In this document: piece by piece, positions 4,335-6,239 of the stretch
How positions within the stretch are numbered: position 1 is the first letter of the stretch
How the letters are laid out: every line of letters begins with the position of its first letter
NCBI GenBank assembly: GCA_020050955.1
Contig: JAGVJT010000176.1
Coordinates: 1-6,239 of the forward strand
Source of the DNA: Legionellales bacterium
GTDB taxonomy: Bacteria; Pseudomonadota; Gammaproteobacteria; Legionellales; Legionellaceae
Length of the DNA: 6,239 nucleotides
Direction: 5' to 3'
Program-made: the position numbers and the translations under genes
Notes under the pieces: model-generated
What the model was told of the DNA's origin: nothing
Database searches by the model: none
What the model saw: only the letters and a program-made list of their open reading frames with translations

Positions 4335-5696
4335 TTAACTTAACTTCTCACGAATCGCTGTTGTCAATCGTGCATGAATACCATCAAATCCACGATTACT
4401 CATCACAAGAACCGCATCACCTGGCTGCACCATCGATTGTACCGCAAAAACAAGCGATTCTGTGGTAGGGGCCACTACAGGAGCATCATGCCAGCCTGTC
4501 ATGTTGGTCATGAAATCAAACTCTGTTGGATTTAAAACATACACCATATCCGCATCAGAAAGCGCATGCGCCACTCGTTCGCCATGAACACCTGTTCGCA
4601 TAGTATAAGATGCAAATTCAATCACCGCCAAAATACGCTGATGCCGGTTGCTTCGTCTTAACGCTTGAATAGTTTTTTCAATCGCCGTTGGATGATGTGC
4701 GAAATCATCGTAAACTGTGACGCCATAGGCATCTGATTTTACCTCTAATCGTCGCTTTACTGGCATAAACTTCATGAGCGCTTCTTCGGCCAGTGCAGGG
4801 CTCACACCTGCTTGTTGGCTTGCTGCAAATGCTGCAAGTGCATTTTCAACATTAAATGCACCTAAAAGTGACCATTCAATTCGTGCAACAGATTTGCCTT
4901 CATGACAAATATCAAATACCGAGCCTTTTTCATCCAACATAATAGCCGTCCACGTTGCATCACCTTGACGTGCAAGTGTGGCTACTTGACTAAATTGGCC
5001 TCGCGTGAGCACTTGTTGCAAAGCATGATCGTCGCGAGGGTATAACACTAAACCTGACGGAGGGATTGTTTTTAACAAATAATGCACTTGTTGTTGAATA
5101 GCATCTAAATTCGCATAAATATCGGCATGATCAAATTCTAAATTATTTAAGATTGCGACATCAGGCCGATAGTGCATGAACTTGGGACGTTTATCAAAAA
5201 AAGCACTGTCATACTCATCTGCTTCAATGACAAACCATTGCCCTTGCCCTAATCGTGCATTTGTGCCGAAATTAGGCGCAACGCCACCAATCAAAAACCC
5301 GGGCTCTAAACCTGCGTAGTGAAGAATAAAAGCTAACATTGACGTTGTGGTTGTTTTTCCATGCGTTCCTGCCACAGCAAGAACACGATAACGAGGTAAA
5401 ATGTGCTCAGCAAGCCACTGTGGCCCAGAAATGTATGGTTTATGTGCGTCAAGCAATGCTTCAATCACTGGCATGCCACGCTTCATCGCGTTGCCAACCA
5501 CGACTAAATCAGCACTTAATGCCTGCTGACAATCATCGTAACCTTCTGTCCATGCGATTTGTTGTGCAGCAAGAAGATCGCTCACTGGAGGATAACAATT
5601 GACATCACTGCCAGTTACTTGAAATCCAGCTGCCCGCGCAATCAACGCAAGTCCGCTCATGAACGTGCCGCTTATCCCTAGAAAATGTATATGCAT
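4335..5696 (-). CDS. mpl: UDP-N-acetylmuramate:L-alanyl-gamma-D-glutamyl-meso-diaminopimelate ligase
   Basis: A 453-residue cytoplasmic Mur ligase, nearly the same length as E. coli Mpl (457). It joins recycled murein tripeptide (L-Ala-gamma-D-Glu-meso-DAP) to UDP-MurNAc with ATP, returning cell-wall peptides to peptidoglycan synthesis. Domains in order: an N-terminal UDP-binding domain beginning MHIHFLGISGTFMSGLA; the ATP P-loop GTHGKTT (110-116); EADEYDSAFFDKRPKF (158-173) and NLEFDHADIY (185-194) of the central domain; the Mur-ligase asparagine motif GAFNVENALAA (279-289); VKRRLEVK (313-320); the C-terminal domain YDDFAHHPTAI (329-339); and SNRGFDGIH (433-441). TFMSGLA, EFDHADIY and the C-terminal SN.GF.GIH are Mpl-like rather than MurC-like. 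The usual EPRSNTMK segment reads EFASYTMR (360-367). The start is supported by AAGGGG (5707-5712), 10 nt upstream, and by the family-typical N-terminus. It follows the OTU-like gene by 44 nt, probably in one transcript. Confidence 0.95.
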   Translation of the reverse strand: MHIHFLGISGTFMSGLALIARAAGFQVTGSDVNCYPPVSDLLAAQQIAWTEGYDDCQQALSADLVVVGNAMKRGMPVIEALLDAHKPYISGPQWLAEHILPRYRVLAVAGTHGKTTTTSMLAFILHYAGLEPGFLIGGVAPNFGTNARLGQGQWFVIEADEYDSAFFDKRPKFMHYRPDVAILNNLEFDHADIYANLDAIQQQVHYLLKTIPPSGLVLYPRDDHALQQVLTRGQFSQVATLARQGDATWTAIMLDEKGSVFDICHEGKSVARIEWSLLGAFNVENALAAFAASQQAGVSPALAEEALMKFMPVKRRLEVKSDAYGVTVYDDFAHHPTAIEKTIQALRRSNRHQRILAVIEFASYTMRTGVHGERVAHALSDADMVYVLNPTEFDFMTNMTGWHDAPVVAPTTESLVFAVQSMVQPGDAVLVMSNRGFDGIHARLTTAIREKLS

Positions 5697-5710
5697 CTCG
5701 CTTTAACCCC

Positions 5711-5726
5711 TTCATCCTACGATGAA
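5711..5726 (-). promoter_or_regulatory. small hairpin abutting the mpl ribosome-binding site
   Basis: TTCATC (5711-5716) and GATGAA (5721-5726) form a 6-bp stem with a 4-nt loop. In the minus-strand mRNA the 3' side of the stem runs directly into GGGG, the Shine-Dalgarno of mpl, and takes its first two adenines. It could modestly tune mpl translation, but a 6-bp AT-rich stem is weak. Confidence 0.3.
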
Positions 5727-5740
5727 AGTTATTTTAGCGA

Positions 5741-6239
5741 TCAACCAAAGCTTAATCCAGGAGAATCATCAGATACTTCGTCAACCACACTCATCCAATG
5801 GAACGAGTGATAGTTTCTCAGACGCAGTGTATGTCGCTCTGGTTGATAAGAATAACCAAGACCACTTCGAATATTATCATCCAATGTTTGAGAGGTTCTT
5901 GCTTCATTATCTTCGAACGTCACATACTGTGCATCAAGATTAAGGTTTAATAAATCGCTTAACTCACGTAACTCTTCATCTGCCCCCCAATCACCAAGAA
6001 TACTTTTCGTCATCACGTCAGCAAAATACAAGCGAACATCCTCTTCTGCCCACAACGATACCAATAACTCAGATAACTCTCGTTGCATCCCATCTTCATT
6101 TAGTTGCAATGCTCTAATTTCATCAAACTCTTCATGAATCAGCGCTAACTTACTGCCGCTAAACGGGTTATAAAGCGAAAAGCGGTGAGGATGTCGATAA
6201 CAATCATAAAAATCGCGATACAAACGTGTTTCTTTTAAA
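5741..6239 (-). CDS. OTU-like cysteine protease (deubiquitinase-type), C-terminal part; 5' end outside window
   Basis: The frame is open to the right edge, so the gene begins outside; 166 residues are visible. Numbering from the TTG at 6223: residues 60-102 (EEDVRLYFADVMTKS, then GDWGADEELRELSDLLNLNLDAQYV) match the OTU pattern 'yl..m....WGg..EL.aLs.ll...i.v', with W79, G80, E84, L85 and S89. HTLRLRNYHSFHWMSVV (131-147) matches the OTU catalytic-histidine strand, with H142 followed by an aromatic W143. OTU enzymes cleave ubiquitin or peptide bonds with a Cys-His dyad or triad. The catalytic Cys is not certain: C8 (FYDCYR) is 71 residues before the WG, a plausible distance, but lacks the usual DGxC signature. 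The protein ends in an acidic tail (VVDEVSDDSPGLSFG). No signal peptide can be assessed. The TTG at 6223 has no Shine-Dalgarno and is unlikely to be the start. mpl follows 44 nt downstream. The family call rests on motif reading alone. Confidence 0.5.
   Translation of the reverse strand, partial: LKETRLYRDFYDCYRHPHRFSLYNPFSGSKLALIHEEFDEIRALQLNEDGMQRELSELLVSLWAEEDVRLYFADVMTKSILGDWGADEELRELSDLLNLNLDAQYVTFEDNEARTSQTLDDNIRSGLGYSYQPERHTLRLRNYHSFHWMSVVDEVSDDSPGLSFG

Noticed and set aside
5339..5602. A plus-strand ORF inside mpl
   Set aside because: Antisense to an unmistakable Mur ligase.
5722..5943. A plus-strand ORF of 73 codons
   Set aside because: Almost wholly antisense to the OTU-like segment, with no ribosome-binding site.
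1..6239. CRISPR arrays, tRNA or rRNA genes, insertion sequences
   Set aside because: No regularly spaced repeats, cloverleaf sequences, rRNA segments or transposase-like frames were seen on either strand.

Overview
This 6.2 kb window is chromosomal DNA of moderately low GC. It looks like a gammaproteobacterium, and the gene mix fits the Legionellales (Legionella/Coxiella relatives) best. That mix is a GadC-type amino-acid antiporter-like permease, a peptidoglycan-recycling ligase (Mpl), an orphan Stealth glycan phosphotransferase and an OTU-like cysteine-protease segment of the kind found in effectors. The lineage is an inference from gene content; there is no marker RNA to fix it.

Layout. 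All genes are on the minus strand except the permease. (1) Positions 1-174: the N-terminus of a RimK-like ATP-grasp ligase, cut by the window edge. (2) 175-343: a short intergenic stretch with a perfect 9-bp inverted repeat. (3) 344-1060: an exported protein with metallocarboxypeptidase-like HxxE, DPNR, HNN and VNVEA motifs. It is preceded by a possible 14-codon upstream ORF (1053-1097) and a good sigma70-type promoter (1154-1182). (4) 1061-1389: the longest gene-free stretch. (5) 1390-2412: a Stealth protein with all four conserved regions. (6) 2417-2510: a strongly self-complementary element whose 3' arm covers the Stealth ribosome-binding site in the RNA. (7) 2521-2742: a 73-residue Ala/Glu-rich lipoprotein. 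(8) 2743-2896: divergent promoters. (9) 2897-4294 (+): an APC-superfamily permease. (10) 4303-4321: a hairpin between convergent genes. (11) 4335-5696: mpl. (12) 5741-6239: a partial gene whose visible part resembles the second half of an OTU deubiquitinase domain.

How the genes fit together. There is no single pathway. Mpl (murein peptide reuse) and the permease are housekeeping or nutritional. The Stealth protein, the exported metallohydrolase-like protein and the OTU-like protein are plausible host-interface or envelope functions. The lipoprotein and Stealth genes share a strand with no classical terminator between them, so read-through into the structured leader is likely. The OTU-like gene and mpl are 44 nt apart and probably co-transcribed.

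The items most worth a second look are the OTU-like fragment, the structured RNA in front of the Stealth gene, and the upstream ORF coupled to the exported metallohydrolase-like gene.
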